Positions 24,859 to 36,111 of a stretch of DNA of 64,000 bases are shown here, in pieces. Within the stretch, counting starts at the first letter, position 1, and each line of letters starts with the position of its first letter. The DNA lies in assembly GCA_023525975.1 (NCBI GenBank), contig CM042044.1, forward strand, positions 9,906,501 through 9,970,500, given 5' to 3'. The notes below the pieces were generated by a model. That model worked only from the letters and a program-made list of their open reading frames with translations. It was not told where the DNA came from and did not search any database. Position numbers and translations under genes: made by a program. Source of the DNA: Smallanthus sonchifolius. Taxonomy: Eukaryota; Streptophyta; Magnoliopsida; Asterales; Asteraceae.

Positions 24859-25033
24859 GGTATTTGAGAGTGTGGTGTAAAAGTGCTTATTGACTTATTA
24901 GCTTTTTAAAAAGCTAATAACTTAATAAACTATTCTAAAAGCCATGATTTCTTAGCTTTTAAAAATGACTTATTGATTTTTTTAAAAATTAATAAGTCAA
25001 TAAGCATTTTTCTACCACACTCCCAAACACCCT
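24859..25033. mobile_element. 175 bp MITE with long terminal inverted repeats
   Basis: About 45 bp at each end are inverted copies (GGTATTTGAGAGTGTGGTG versus the complement of the CACCACACTCCCAAACACC-type right end), so it can fold into one long hairpin. It is flanked by CTTAGAA at 24852-24858 and 25034-25040. A 7-8 bp TSD suggests a hAT-type MITE. Confidence 0.8.
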
Positions 25034-25040
25034 CTTAGAA

Positions 25041-25380
25041 AGTTGAAACCCAAGGGATGGGTATCCTAATATCAGATGAAGTGATATTTGATTCGATCAC
25101 GAGAAGTGTATCACCGTTTACCCGAATAATATATATGAAAAAGCTTTATAACCTAACGAGAATTTTTTAATAAACTAACGAGAATTTTTAAACAAATTAA
25201 CGGGTATACCTGATACTTAACGGGTAATTACCTGACATATATCGGGCCGGGTATTAGACACGGTTTCACAATAATGCATGCGACTGAGATTACCAATACC
25301 CATCACACATTCCTCTCGTTTCCATCTCTAATTACAATATTGTTTTTTTAATAACAAGAAAATATATTGTGTTTTATGTA
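25041..25380. other. Intergenic, no gene seen
   Basis: A+T-rich spacer with short TTAACGGGTA and CCCGATA-type words; nothing assignable. Confidence 0.3.
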
Positions 25381-25383
25381 TAA

Positions 25384-25460
25384 CTAGAAAATACAACCCG
25401 CACGTTGCGGCGGGACCGTATAATAATATTAACGTGTTTCAAGTACATATTTAAAGCCTA
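25384..25460 (-). mobile_element. Helitron-type 3' end (minus strand)
   Basis: On the minus strand the sequence shows a CCGCA-ACG-TGCGG stem-loop (25398-25410), a short A/T spacer and terminal CTAG (25384-25387) followed by T, the canonical Helitron 3' terminus inserted at A/T. The 5' TC end was not located, so only the end is annotated. Confidence 0.6.
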
Positions 25461-25469
25461 CACGATGCA

Positions 25470-25915
25470 ACGGGTTTGCAAACCTTGTGACGTGTATTGC
25501 GACGAAAACAATAACGTGACTAAGAAAATAAAAGAAACGTATGAAGTTGACACGACTCGGTCTTGGAAATCGAAAAATAGATAAATTACGGCGAGCATAT
25601 GAGTTAACATTGAAACAACAAATTCGTAAAAGAAGTTAGTAATTGGAGGGATAAACTTGATTGTTAAGAAATTTAACGGGTAGAGTTTACAATTATGTGA
25701 AGAAGTAAACCTGAAACTTTATAAACTTGAGAGATATATTTAAATTTTTATAAAGTTAAAGGGGCATTAAGGAAAATTGAGAAATGCAAGGGGTCATTAT
25801 TAAACTTTGGTCGGTGGCCTGTGAGTGGTTACCGACCTTAGTTTTTAAGGTTAGTAGTAATATCAACATTCATTATTTTTCTCTTCAAACATTTTGGTTT
25901 CTTAATTGAACCATC
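25470..25915. other. Probable body of a degraded Helitron; no gene seen
   Basis: It continues from the 3' end at 25384 with words such as GGGTAGAGTTTAC and TAAACTTGAGAGATATATTTAAA that resemble 21690-21810. No open frame of interest. Confidence 0.3.
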
Positions 25916-25921
25916 CACAAA

Positions 25922-26395
25922 TCAAGTGCGCTATAAAAAATGCCACATTACACCAAGTGTGAAATATCAAGTGCACCATCAAGATGTCATATTACGTCCA
26001 ATACGCACGACACGCTCGTGCGTGTGCGAGTTAGATGCGAAGCACCCATAAGGTCTCCACGAGTGTTGCCTTAAAGGAAACAATATCTTTAGAAGGCTCC
26101 CGCTAATATACCACTCAAATTTTGGTCCCCACCTACGTGGGACGACAAGTTCAACTCTTTTTTCTTCGACTTTCACAGCTTTATATAAATCTTAACACAC
26201 AACTTCGAACATCGATATCTAACTCTTCTTAGCTCCGTTTTGGACGTGGTTTGGTTCGTTATTAAGCCCTAACAACATAGAACACAAACCCAAAAAGAAA
26301 ATATGAAAAAAGACCTCGTTTGCACATTTATTTCTGACCAAAGTTGACAAAAACTCATTTTGCAATTTAGTGAAAAAACTCAATTTCACTTGGTT
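25922..26395. repeat. Diverged direct repeat, copy 1
   Basis: It aligns with 27439-27850 in the same orientation: CAAGTGCGCTATAA, TTAAAGGAAACAATATCTTTAG, AATATACCACTCAAA and CATAGAACACAA blocks in the same order, with many substitutions. The function is unknown. No open frame is conserved between the copies. Confidence 0.7.
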
Positions 26396-27220
26396 TGGAA
26401 ATAAAGTACTCATTTGAAACGAAAACAGAAAAAGAGACAAAATGTTTATAAAACGCGAATTGTCTGATATAAAATTGCTTCGAATCAGATAATAACTGTT
26501 TTGAAAAAAAAACGAACGGTGTAAGATTGTAAGAACCGTTTGCGTAAAATAAATGAAAAAACACTTTTATAATTTCTATTACAATACAGAAAATGAAATA
26601 AAACAGTAAATTACAAATACAGTTATAACTGAAAAATTAGAAATTACAAGAGATAGAAGCAGAGAGTTGTGGTTGAGGATTCGTGTTCAATACGAGTCCC
26701 TTAAAACAATTTTTGAGTCTTCTAAGAGAACTTGTTTGTTTCCTAGGGTACAACAGCTAAAACAGTATGTACTATTAGGGAGGACACAAGCATCCCAAAA
26801 AAACACCTTAAAAAAAGAAGAAAAAGATCACTCAAACTTGCTGAAAACTCTTGTTGCGTGTTTTCTATGAATTCTCTTAATTCTAGTGTGTAGTTGGTGT
26901 GTTTAGAGCCAATGAACACCTTAGTATTTATAGGGAAAATAAAGTCGAAACAAATACTTAAGAATTAAAACGAAAATGATTTTGCATTAAATGTATTCAA
27001 TGTATTTTATTCTGTTTTAATTCTCTAGATCATAACAGACTTCTTTTTAGTATTCTGTGTAACAATAGTTGCGAACTCAGTCACCTCTCTAGAGTAGACT
27101 GGTCATACTGACCATATTTGCCTCTCCAGAGTAGACTCAACTCCGGACCAAGCTGAATACTAGCTGATGACGTTATCTGGAGTAAGCTACAAAGCCATAC
27201 GGACCTCGCACCAACCTTCA
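26396..27220. other. Spacer between the direct repeats; a minus-strand TATA word
   Basis: A CTATAAATA word on the minus strand near 26918-26930 could be a promoter TATA box, possibly of an old LTR. No protein motif was recognised in the short frames at 26367-26564 or 26667-26870. Confidence 0.3.
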
Positions 27221-27232
27221 AAAAGACTAAGG

Positions 27233-27428
27233 GGTTGTTTGATAGACTTAATGATTCCGTTAAGAGGCTACCTCTGAATCGGTCAGGTGTAAGAGGTGTT
27301 TGTTTCGCTAAAAAACCACCTCTTAATAGTTCATTTTACCTCTTAATGGTTTAGCTGAAAAACCATGTTAAACCATTCAGACCTCTAAATTGTTCAACAC
27401 TTAATGATTCATCACTTGCCAAACAACC
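27233..27428. mobile_element. 196 bp MITE with GGTTGTTTG termini
   Basis: Terminal inverted repeats GGTTGTTTG and CAAACAACC are flanked by the direct repeat CTAAGG (27227-27232 and 27429-27434). The interior has repeated RCCTCTTAATGG words. The type is common in plant genomes; the superfamily is uncertain because the duplicated flank reads as only 6 bp. Confidence 0.65.
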
Positions 27429-27438
27429 CTAAGGCGGC

Positions 27439-27850
27439 TCTCAAGTGCGCTATAAGAAAAACCAAGTGCGAAGTACGCCGTCAAATGCCACATTACCCTC
27501 ATGCTATGCGCGTGTGCGGATTGGGTGGGTCCCCACTAGTGTTCATCTTAAAGGAAACAATATCTTTAGGAGGCTTCTACTAATATACCACTCAAAGTTT
27601 AGTCCCCGGACTTATGTGGGACTAGTTCCACTTTTTTTCTTACAAATTTCGTAGCTTTACACAATTTCGAGTATCGATATCTCATTTATCTTAGTTCTGT
27701 TTTGGAAGTGGTTTGGTTTGTTGCGAAACCCTCACAACATAGAACACAACTTGAAAGAAATATGCAAAAAGATCTCGTTTGCATATATTTAGTTTTGTTC
27801 AAAACTGACAAAAACTTATTTTGCAATTTGATGAAAAAACTCAATTTTCA
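27439..27850. repeat. Diverged direct repeat, copy 2
   Basis: Partner of 25922-26395. This copy retains a longer match through CAAAACTGACAAAAACTTATTTTGCAA. It lies about 280 bp downstream of the minus-strand six-exon gene's stop codon. Confidence 0.7.
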
Positions 27851-28133
27851 CCTCAAATTTCCAACACAAGTTTCTCATTCCTTCATGAAACTCTTAAAGA
27901 AAATTTAAACTGAACTTTTTTCTTAATAAAACTTAATATTTTCTCTATCCGTAACCTATTTGTTTAACAAAATATGTTATAGTAGTTAATTAGCCACAAC
28001 AATATCTATGCAAGTATGTAGGCCCGTTTTTCACATGAAACTACATCTAGAGAAGATTAATTGTCATATATCATGTTTAACAGATTCTTCAGTATATAAG
28101 TATAAACAATATTCAACCCTAAAATATGTTCGG

Positions 28134-30554
28134 TCATTTGACAAGCTCCTCCTCTTTGGCTTCTTCCAACTCGCGTAACCCTCCAACCTTCTGCTCAATC
28201 TCCTCAATCAACTCTTCACGCCATAATGCCGCTCTCGCCTTCTCTTCTATATCCTCTTGCTATGACAAATATAACGTATCATCGTAAGCTTATCCAACAT
28301 ATATCCCTAAAAAGTTCATTTAGCAATAACATGTCTCTTCGAAAAACACTATTCATTCGGTGTTCATAACCTGCTGAAACCTATCGACCGTCCAAATAGA
28401 AGCAAGTCGACTGGTTTAACTTGTTTGAGATTTATACGGTTCGGTGTTGACGGTTTAACTGTCTGACTAATGGTTTGGAAATTCGAACCATCCGTTTAGG
28501 ATTTATTTATTTAATTCTGGAATATGCACTTATGTACTATATTCATCAGGGGCGGCCCAAGGGGGGGGGGGGGGAGCGGGGAGGGCGACCGTCCCGGGCC
28601 CGGTCTTCTCAAGGGCTCGAAGTTTTAAAAATTTATATATATTTTATATAAAAAATACAATGAATCGACGGTATTTAACTATTTATACATGATGGAAAGT
28701 GTGATTATATGGAAATGGATTAAATTCCATATTAATTTAGTTACAAACGGAAGGAATGGTTAATTAATATTAATAAGTATAGAAATTGATTGTTAGAGAA
28801 AAATGTTAATGTAAAAAAGATTTTGATGGACATAAGAAAAAGGTAAGAATCTTGAATTGATTAATTTAACAAAATCAATGAGAAACGTATGTAGTTATAT
28901 AAGGTAATAAAGTAGATTTGAAATTCATTTATAAATTAGAAGTTTCATAATTTTTTTTTATAAGTTGTCAGATATATTCGATATATCAAATATGTTAAAT
29001 TATTTGATAATTAATAAAGTAATATACGTTTTTAAAACTATGATAATAATATATTAGGTTGAGTCGAACGAAATGTTAGAACATTTTTGAATATAACGTT
29101 GAATAAAATGTTGACAAATTAATGGTGATTTAAACGGGAAAACTACATTTTAGATGTCTAAAAGAAAGACAAGTGTCCCTCGACCCTTAATATTAGTCCA
29201 TTATTTATAAAAGGCCCAACTATTTTTTATATATGATTATTAAGATTATATTATAGAGCCTGTTTTTTTTCATGTCCCGGGCCCAAAGCGGTTTAATAAT
29301 TCTCAAGACCGGGCCTGATATTCATAAACCATATGTACCATTTCAAACATTTTATTACAAATTAATGATTTTCTGGAAAAAAAATTACAAAATCGGTTCA
29401 AACCGTCAAAACGATAATACTTGCCGGTCTGGCCAATCCCCACTCAACTAAATAAGTGTGATTTGTCATTTTCTAAAGCCATAATTACCGGTTCGATCCA
29501 AAATTTGTTAAAACCAACCGAATCAAACCTTTTAACACCCTTACTATTCATTGTACTAAATACTCAAGGTGAAGCAAATGATGTTACATACCTTTTCGTA
29601 AACCCAATGCCCGGTTCCATCTCCTCCATCTTTCCTATAATGTTCCGAATCATAATACGGGTCCTAACAAATTTCATGTGCTATAGTCATTAGCAGTGGC
29701 AGAACCAGAAATTATAAAAGTGTGCAAGATAAAAAAAAGCTATAACTTTGTTATTTTGGTAAAAACATGACTTGATCCATCATAATACATTAACATTGTC
29801 AAATAAACTTCTACAAACGATTCTAGCGCGCATGCTTACCTTCGTTGAACCGAAGAAACAACATCCCCAAACCGTAAACATTATGTACAAAGTATCTACA
29901 ACAAGTACGAAACATGATCAATTAACATCATTCAAAACAAAACACATCAAACTAACCGAATGAAAAACAAAATCAAGCAAGACTCACATATGTTCTTGAT
30001 CGTTTGATCGTTGAGATGCCATATCGATTTGTGGGTGATGAGATCTCTTTGTCCCTCCATGTGCTCAACTAGAACTGCCATTAATGTCAAATCTGGTAGA
30101 GCATTCAATCTACTCCTTTTGCTGTCTTCACCAACCGATTGCTGCATGTGTTCGTATTCATATATACATATATAAGCCCATTATCAGAAGATTCATGATG
30201 AATGCAAGATGATGAGTGGATCAACCATGTTACCAGATGGAAGCCATTGGTGAATCTTGAACTTGAAAATTGCCTGAGCTGAAAATTGAAAATCAAGAAA
30301 CATGAATAAGTTGAAGTGTCCAAATAAAAGTGAGATAATTAATAGTGGGAATGAAGAATGATTACTTGTTTTGATTCCAGTCTTGTTGTGTGCAAAGAAG
30401 GCTTATGATGGATGTGAGGGTTGATGATTTTGAAGCTCATGATAGCTTCTGCCATGGTGATGATGAAGAGGAGGATAAAGATTGAGCTTCTTATTTTCTG
30501 ATGAACCTTTTTTTGTGTTGTTTTGTTTGGTGGGGAAGAGGATAAGGAGCCCAT
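28134..30554 (-). CDS. Conserved plant membrane protein of unknown function, six exons, 213 aa
   Basis: Exons on the minus strand are 30554-30366, 30278-30234, 30141-29988, 29895-29840, 29663-29592 and 28259-28134. All introns are GT-AG, phases agree, and the spliced frame runs 213 codons to TGA. Residues 24-41 form a hydrophobic N-terminal segment. Residues about 79-129 (GEDSKRSRLN, LITHKSIWHLNDQ) are a conserved soluble block. Residues 130-145 (YTLYIMFTVWGCCFFG) form a second hydrophobic segment, then KDPYYDSEHYRKDGGDGTGHW. Residues 173-213 are a highly charged helix (EEKARAALWREELIEEIEQK). I remember similar plant proteins annotated only as uncharacterised, so I give no name. The ATG at 30554 is the first in the frame. 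The last intron (1.33 kb) contains a hAT element and a G14 run, but the splice sites look intact. Confidence 0.85.
28547..29317. mobile_element. 771 bp non-autonomous hAT element in the last intron of the six-exon gene
   Basis: The element starts CAGGGGCGGCCC and ends with the roughly inverted GGGCCTG, and is flanked by a perfect 8 bp TSD ATATTCAT (28539-28546 and 29318-29325). CAGGGGCGG is a typical hAT terminus. Subterminal GGGCCCGGTCTTCTCAAG near the left end is mirrored by CTCAAGACCGGGCC at the right. The interior is A+T-rich with no frame. A run of 14 G lies at 28561-28574. Confidence 0.9.
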
Positions 30555-30942
30555 TTGTAACCACCCCTCCCTTCATTTTATCTCATAACCTACAAAACCC
30601 AAGATTATTTTTAGAAAAATTATTTCCTTTTAACATTTTAAAAAATATATAATATTTTTAAGTGAGGTTTTTGTTCATATCATCAAGTTACTGATTTTTT
30701 ATTGTAGTTGAAATACTCTTGTTAAACTATATTAGATTGTATTTATATTTTCTTAAAGTTTGTTAAATCGAAGCTATTATAGATGTTTTGATTTTTGGAT
30801 TTTAATGATAAGTGATTCATTAATGATTGTGTTAATGCAGTTATTGAAAAATGTGCTTCGCTTAATTTATTTGAATGTGGGTCAATTTAAGCTCATTTTA
30901 GTTAATTAATCCAATCGTGTTTTGGGAAAAAAAAAGTCTTTT
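30555..30942. other. 5' flank of the six-exon gene
   Basis: A+T-rich upstream region of the minus-strand gene. It should include its promoter, but I see no clear TATA box or other element that I can defend. Confidence 0.3.
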
Positions 30943-30958
30943 AGTTTATAAATTGAAT

Positions 30959-31157
30959 GCCAAAGGCATCTTGGTGGTTAGATAAGGCTCAGTGATCATA
31001 AGGTCTTGGATTCGAATCTGACAAGGGAGTTATCTAGAAAAAATGGGTTTCCTTTTGAATTGATGACTTGGTGTTGAAATATGATCGGGTGGTACCACTT
31101 GTGACACGATGATACTCCAGTGGTCCGTCAGTTATCCAAATTAGTCGTTCAAAAAAA
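30959..31157 (+). mobile_element. 199 bp SINE with perfect 16 bp TSD
   Basis: It is flanked by AGTTTATAAATTGAAT (30943-30958 and 31158-31173). An A box (TTGGTGGTTAGATAAGG, 30971) and a B box (GGATTCGAATC, 31008-31018) mark a tRNA-derived pol III promoter. The 3' part has GGTCCGTCAGTTATCCAAATTAG and AGTCGTTC followed by A8. It shares its 3' half with the SINE at 21960. Confidence 0.9.
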
Positions 31158-31173
31158 AGTTTATAAATTGAAT

Positions 31174-31950
31174 TTATCAAACATATAATATATCATTTAT
31201 AAAGGTAAAGATAAAAAAATATTAGTTCAATTAACGGTTCAGTTTTTCAAGTATTTATAGAAAAAAAACTATAACCTGATCATAAAATTCAACTATAGAA
31301 AACCATGACCAAAGCGCTGGTTTCTTGGTTAGTTCGGTTATTTTGATTTAGGTATTTTTATTATGATTTGATTATCTACTTAGCCCATGTTTCTCTTTTT
31401 TTTTAAAGCAAATTTCTTAATTGCCATTTTCTTCTTCTTTTTTTTTAAAATTTCTTATTTCATCTGAGAGTGATATTTGAACACATGATCTTCTCAAACA
31501 TTTGTATTCATAGATAATTTTCCTCTACCACTGGATCACCAACCTCAATGGCTTCTCCCTTTTAATTAAAATAGATAATGTGTATCAAGATTTTTCTACT
31601 TAACCCACCCCATCGCACCCCGGGTACCGGTAAAATTGGTATTTTACGGGTTGAGCATGTCGATTCATTCCCGTGAAAGCAACGGTCATGTAGCCGTTAT
31701 TAACGACTAGTTTTAAAGAAAAAAGAGTTTACTATCAATTCTAAACCTTATTTAAACCATCTCAACTACTTTTTCAACCTATCATTATTCTTTCTCCCTC
31801 AAATTTAAACCATGCCTCTTCCTCATTTTTTTACTTTCTAATTTGTCATCTTCATCATGTTTTAGAATAATCATACAATGATGTAGTTGAAGAAACGTGA
31901 GTGAATAATTTTCCTTTGATTGTTGCAAGTGTTTAACGATTATTAAATTA
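31174..31950. other. Intergenic; likely 5' part of a Harbinger element
   Basis: No frame is recognised. The sequence near 31600-31700 (CCCCGGGTACCGGT) stands out for its GC content. It leads into the transposase relic. Confidence 0.3.
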
Positions 31951-31959
31951 TCAAGATGT

Positions 31960-33514
31960 TGCTAGTTCAAGAACATATGTACACAGAGATTGCGAAGCCG
32001 CACATGATCGTCTCATAGCAGATTACTTCACTGAGCATCCAACATACGGGGTGGAGACACTCAAAACAAGGTTTCAGACATGAAGACAACTTCTTCAAAT
32101 AATTGTTGATGATATGAACACGAACTTTGAATATTTGAATTTAGGGATGGCAATGAAATCCGAACCCGATGGGAAAACCCGAAACATTTGGGACGGGTAA
32201 TCGGGTATGGGTCCGGGTTTGGGATTACTTTTCAATTTTTTCGCTGGTTTGGGACGGGTATGGGATATGGTGATATACCCGTTTACCCGCCCCGATTACC
32301 CGATAACGTATACGCGTTTACCCTATTATATACCCGACATAGTTTTCTTTCTTTTTTATTTATTCTAAGTATATATATCGTATTTATTTTAAGTATATAT
32401 ACCGTATTTATTTTAAATGTATATACCTGGCATGATTTTATTTATTTATTTAATTGGTTACAATTTTTATGTATACCCGATATATACCCGACGGGTTTAG
32501 GTCGAGTATACCCAACGGGTATTTTTTAGAAACTAACGGGTTTACCCGATACCCGAAGGGTAATTACCCGATAGAAACCCGACGGGTTTTGGGCCGGGTA
32601 TGTGACAAGATTTTATAACCGAGTATGGGTTGGGATTACCCAAACCCGACCCATTGCCATCCCTACGTGGGATGCTAGGTGTAAAGGAGTTTAACATCAT
32701 TACAAAAGTGCACATCTTTAATACGTCAACTAGCATACGGTAATCTTCCTGACTCGCTAGATGAGTACTTGAATATGTCGGAAAGAACTTCACGTGAAAC
32801 TCTACAATACCTTTGTGAAGGCGTTATTCAGTTGTATGGAAAAGAATATTTACGTAGACCGACTTTACATGACATATAATGTTTGAAAGCCGAAATGGAT
32901 TTCTAGGAATGTTAGATAGAATTGAATGTGCACATTGGGTTTGGAGGAAATGCCCAATGGCATGGCGACGTCAATACATGCGAGATGATCACCGGTACAC
33001 GTTGATTATGCTCGAACCGATTGCCTCGAGTGATTTATGGTTTTGGCATGAAATCTTTGGCGTTGCCGGTTCCAACAACGACATTAACGTACTCAATCAG
33101 TCATCGTTATTCACGGTATTGCACACGGAACCGCACCCAGGTGTCCATTCCAGGTAAACCGTGTATAATAAAAGTTTGGATATTATCTTGTTGATGAGAT
33201 ATAACCTAATTGGGCAAACATGGTCAAATACTTTAGTTTTCCACTTGACGATAAATGTAAACGGTTCAAGGCAACACACGAAGCAACAAGAAAGGACGTG
33301 TAACGAGCTTTTGGTGTCTTAAAAACTAAATGGGCTATAATGGGACGAACTGCAAGGGCAATGCAACCTTCCAAAATTAGAAATATAGCGTGTGCTTACA
33401 TTATTTCACATCATATGATTTTGAAAGACAATGGCGCTGCAATAAGTCCTAATTATATTCCAGATCCTCTAACCATTGAAGAAAAACCAGATGATGACAT
33501 TCTTTTGGAATTTT
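31960..33514 (+). pseudogene. PIF/Harbinger transposase (ALP1-like nuclease) pseudogene, split by a TIR element
   Basis: Translated blocks follow the plant Harbinger/ALP1-like order. An N-terminal block (RDCEAAHDRLIADYF) lies near 31990. The part near 32690-32880 includes LQYLCEGVIQLYGKEYLRRPT. After an in-frame stop, the catalytic core at 32880-33157 has the ECAHWVWRKCP, DDHRYTLIMLEPIAS and WFWHEIFGVAGSNNDINVLN segments. The C-terminal IRNIACAYIISHHMIL block is at 33370-33425. The DDE-type residues lie in the D/E of these blocks. Stops and frameshifts (near 32080, 32878 and 33157-33340) and the insertion at 32142-32665 break the frame, so it cannot make a full protein. Such proteins cut and paste TIR elements with a Myb-like partner, which I do not see here. 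Confidence 0.8.
32142..32665. mobile_element. 524 bp TIR element inside the Harbinger transposase relic
   Basis: Ends TAGGGATGGCAATG and CATTGCCATCCCTA are perfect inverted repeats. The interior is dense in small palindromic words (CGGGTATACCCG, ACGGGTTTACCCGAT). No 8 or 9 bp flanking duplication is visible, only the terminal TA, so superfamily and TSD remain open. The transposase frame resumes on its right. Confidence 0.75.
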
Positions 33515-33518
33515 GTTG

Positions 33519-34975
33519 TCACACCCCAAGACCGGGGATAAACGAATCAATTTGATTTACACAGTACATTTATCTACAACTATGTATTATAGAGTTTTCT
33601 TCATGCCAAACACTTGTCTTGCCAAATAGCCATCCGTTGCCTCCCATTTCATTGCTTAATGTCTTTGATATGTCAAATACACGCTAAATCGAGTCAACTT
33701 ACGTTGGTAAGTAGATTATGATAAATATCTTATCCTTGAAAGTTAATATTTCCATGGTTGCATACCATGCTAATATCATAATAATCCCTTAAATCATGTA
33801 TGTGCTCATCGCATATACAATTTTCATAGGTTACATTGGTCTAGGTTTACATCTTGGTGGAACTATAGTTTCCAATGGTTGTTTACATATACAATATAAG
33901 CGGTACCATTTATACGAATATGTGAGTTGAATGCGGTTACATAGGTTTCATAAGGCATATGGTATACATGATAAAGTTATGTAATCTTTAAAAATCTTTA
34001 AATGTTTTCACATAAGCATATATCTTTTCTTTGTAATGTTAGCATGAATTTTTCATAAAATGTAACTCAAAACAATTTAAAAAGGGCAACGTCTCACCTA
34101 AAAAGGGAGTGTCTCCCTCAATTGGTCCTCAAACTCACGTTCTCCTATGATAATGCTAATCTTGCAATTCAAAGGTAACTAACCTCAATCAACCGGGTAA
34201 TTAACCCACAATCTCCCATGTATAACCCGTATCCTCCAGGGTATAATCCATGTCCCTCCCGTATCCTCCAGGGTATAATCCATGTCCCTCGGGTATCCAA
34301 CCCGTATTATTTGGTTTTGTTTCAAAATGTCATCTTATATACCCAAATAATTATTCCTACGATTTTTATTTATAAAAAAATATAAAGGTTCAAATACTTC
34401 CAATTATCTCGTTCAATGTCGGGTTTAATAAACAACCAATCAAAATTTCCAATATCCTAATACTCGTTATTCTCGTAATCAATTCTCAATCAATTGGCTC
34501 ATATAACTATTCCATAATAAAACCAAAGCTTAACGGGTTTATTTTATACCTTTCGTATAAATGGTTTGTGTACGCGACACCACCCGAATCTTCACATGCA
34601 ATATGAACCAATGCCACCATTAAGATCGTTTTTGCCTCCATAGCATTTCTCCATACTCAAAATCGGCATACAAAGTCGTTTGGACAGCCATGTAACCCAA
34701 AATGTTTCCTGTTTTCACACAAACTCACTAAGACAAACATATTAGTACCAAATACATATCCAACGACTTTTGATCGGAATTTCCTTTGGTGCAAACATTA
34801 ATCTATCTACTAAGGTTGTTGTCCGTTTGCCTTCCACTTTTTTTTTGTAATCGTCCTTCTTCGTACAAAATATATTTACATAACTTAATAAAAAAAATTA
34901 AAAAAGATTCACACAAAATTAACATTTTATTAAACAAATTAGATTTCATATACTAAACTCAAGATTTTTACATTC
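33519..34975. repeat. LTR-type relic starting TGTCACACCCCAAG, with spacer
   Basis: Right after the transposase C-terminus the sequence switches to TGTCACACCCCAAGACCGGGG, a typical gypsy LTR edge. No matching second edge was found before the next relic at about 34980. A perfect 32 bp tandem repeat lies at 34226-34289 (CCCGTATCCTCCAGGG unit). No gene is visible. Confidence 0.4.
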
Positions 34976-34979
34976 GGTC

Positions 34980-35642
34980 AGGCTGCTTTAAAATCCGTTT
35001 AGAGTGTTTACGTGCTCCACATGCTCATGATTTTCTTCTTGTTATCCCTATAGATGGGCTAGGCCAACATATGTCGTTGGTGGAGTTACGTACTATCCTT
35101 AAGTACCGCCTCATGATTCCCCTTTTTCCGGTTTGATAAGATATACCCTGTTTGTCGCAAGGCATGTTTGGACTCCTTCGGGGAGCATGTAGTTTATTGT
35201 TAAGACCTCCCTAGATTCAAGTACCGATATGATTTGGTTAGGGACATTCTTTTTGATATTTTCAGGCGTGCCGGGATTTCCGTTAAGAAAGAAGCACCGG
35301 TGAATTTTTTAACCGACCAGTTGGAAGGAAGATCAACACTCAGGCTAGCTGACATTTTGGTCTTTGGTTGGATAGGATGGAAACATGCTTGTGTAGATCT
35401 AACAGGGGTTTCCCCTCTTGTGGGCTTGAGGTAGTGTTTTCACGATGGGCCAGACTGCTTTAAAAGTTGTTTCATACAAAGTGATCAAACACGAGAAAGC
35501 GTGTCTTGACAACCAACACGTGTTCCATTTGTATTTGATACTTTTGGTTTCTTTGCACATAAAGCTGTGGAGCTTCTTTGTCATGTCAACGGGTTATGTA
35601 TGGTTATGTTATGACCCCAAGATCTTTAAATGTAGTTTTTAA
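34980..35642 (+). pseudogene. Broken ORF resembling the C-terminal region of plant RT-associated or LINE-like proteins
   Basis: Three frames piece together one protein: LECLRAPHAHDFLLVIPIDGL near 35000, then VCRKACLD...GEHVVYC (Cys/His cluster) at about 35150-35200 followed by a stop, then MVRDILFDIFRRAGISVKKEAP at 35234-35434, and GQTALKVVSYKVIKHEKAC at 35445-35642. I remember this block order from plant proteins annotated as RT-like or auxilin-like, usually repeat-derived; that recollection is not a database match. At least two frameshifts and a stop make it non-functional. Confidence 0.5.
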
Positions 35643-36111
35643 AAGATTTAATTTTGTTATCTGAAAAAGACTTAGAACACAAGTTGTTTCTCGTCAACCT
35701 TTATTTCAATATAATTGTTAATGAAAAAAATAATAAATATACAATTTAACGCGTATGGAATATTGGAATAAAATTCACCTTCTCCACAAATGTTATTTAT
35801 GAAGTATTAACCAATGTCCAATCCGATCTAGTGGGCCACGTGGCCCAGCCCGGCAAACATCACAAACCGTACAAAACAAAGCATATCTAGCGCATGTTAG
35901 CAAACACTACGCCCGGAGCACGTTAGCAACGACACACGGGATACACGTTAACATCCTCGTCAAGTACGGTGGACTATTAAACCGGGGTTTCGATGATTCT
36001 GTTGCCTAGTCAAATCATCCATCTTTGAACCCAAAAAAAAACCATCTTTTGTCAATCTTTAATTTCCCTTCAAATTTCAAGATTATTGAAGAAACCAAAA
36101 GGGGATAACCA

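Noticed and set aside
26667..26870. 67 aa frame between the direct repeats
   Set aside because: No motif and no conservation evidence; A+T-rich chance frame.
30959..31020. tRNA-like A and B boxes that could be a tRNA gene
   Set aside because: No cloverleaf or anticodon arm can be folded, and the 16 bp TSD with poly(A) tail shows a SINE. The same applies at 21960 and 36818.
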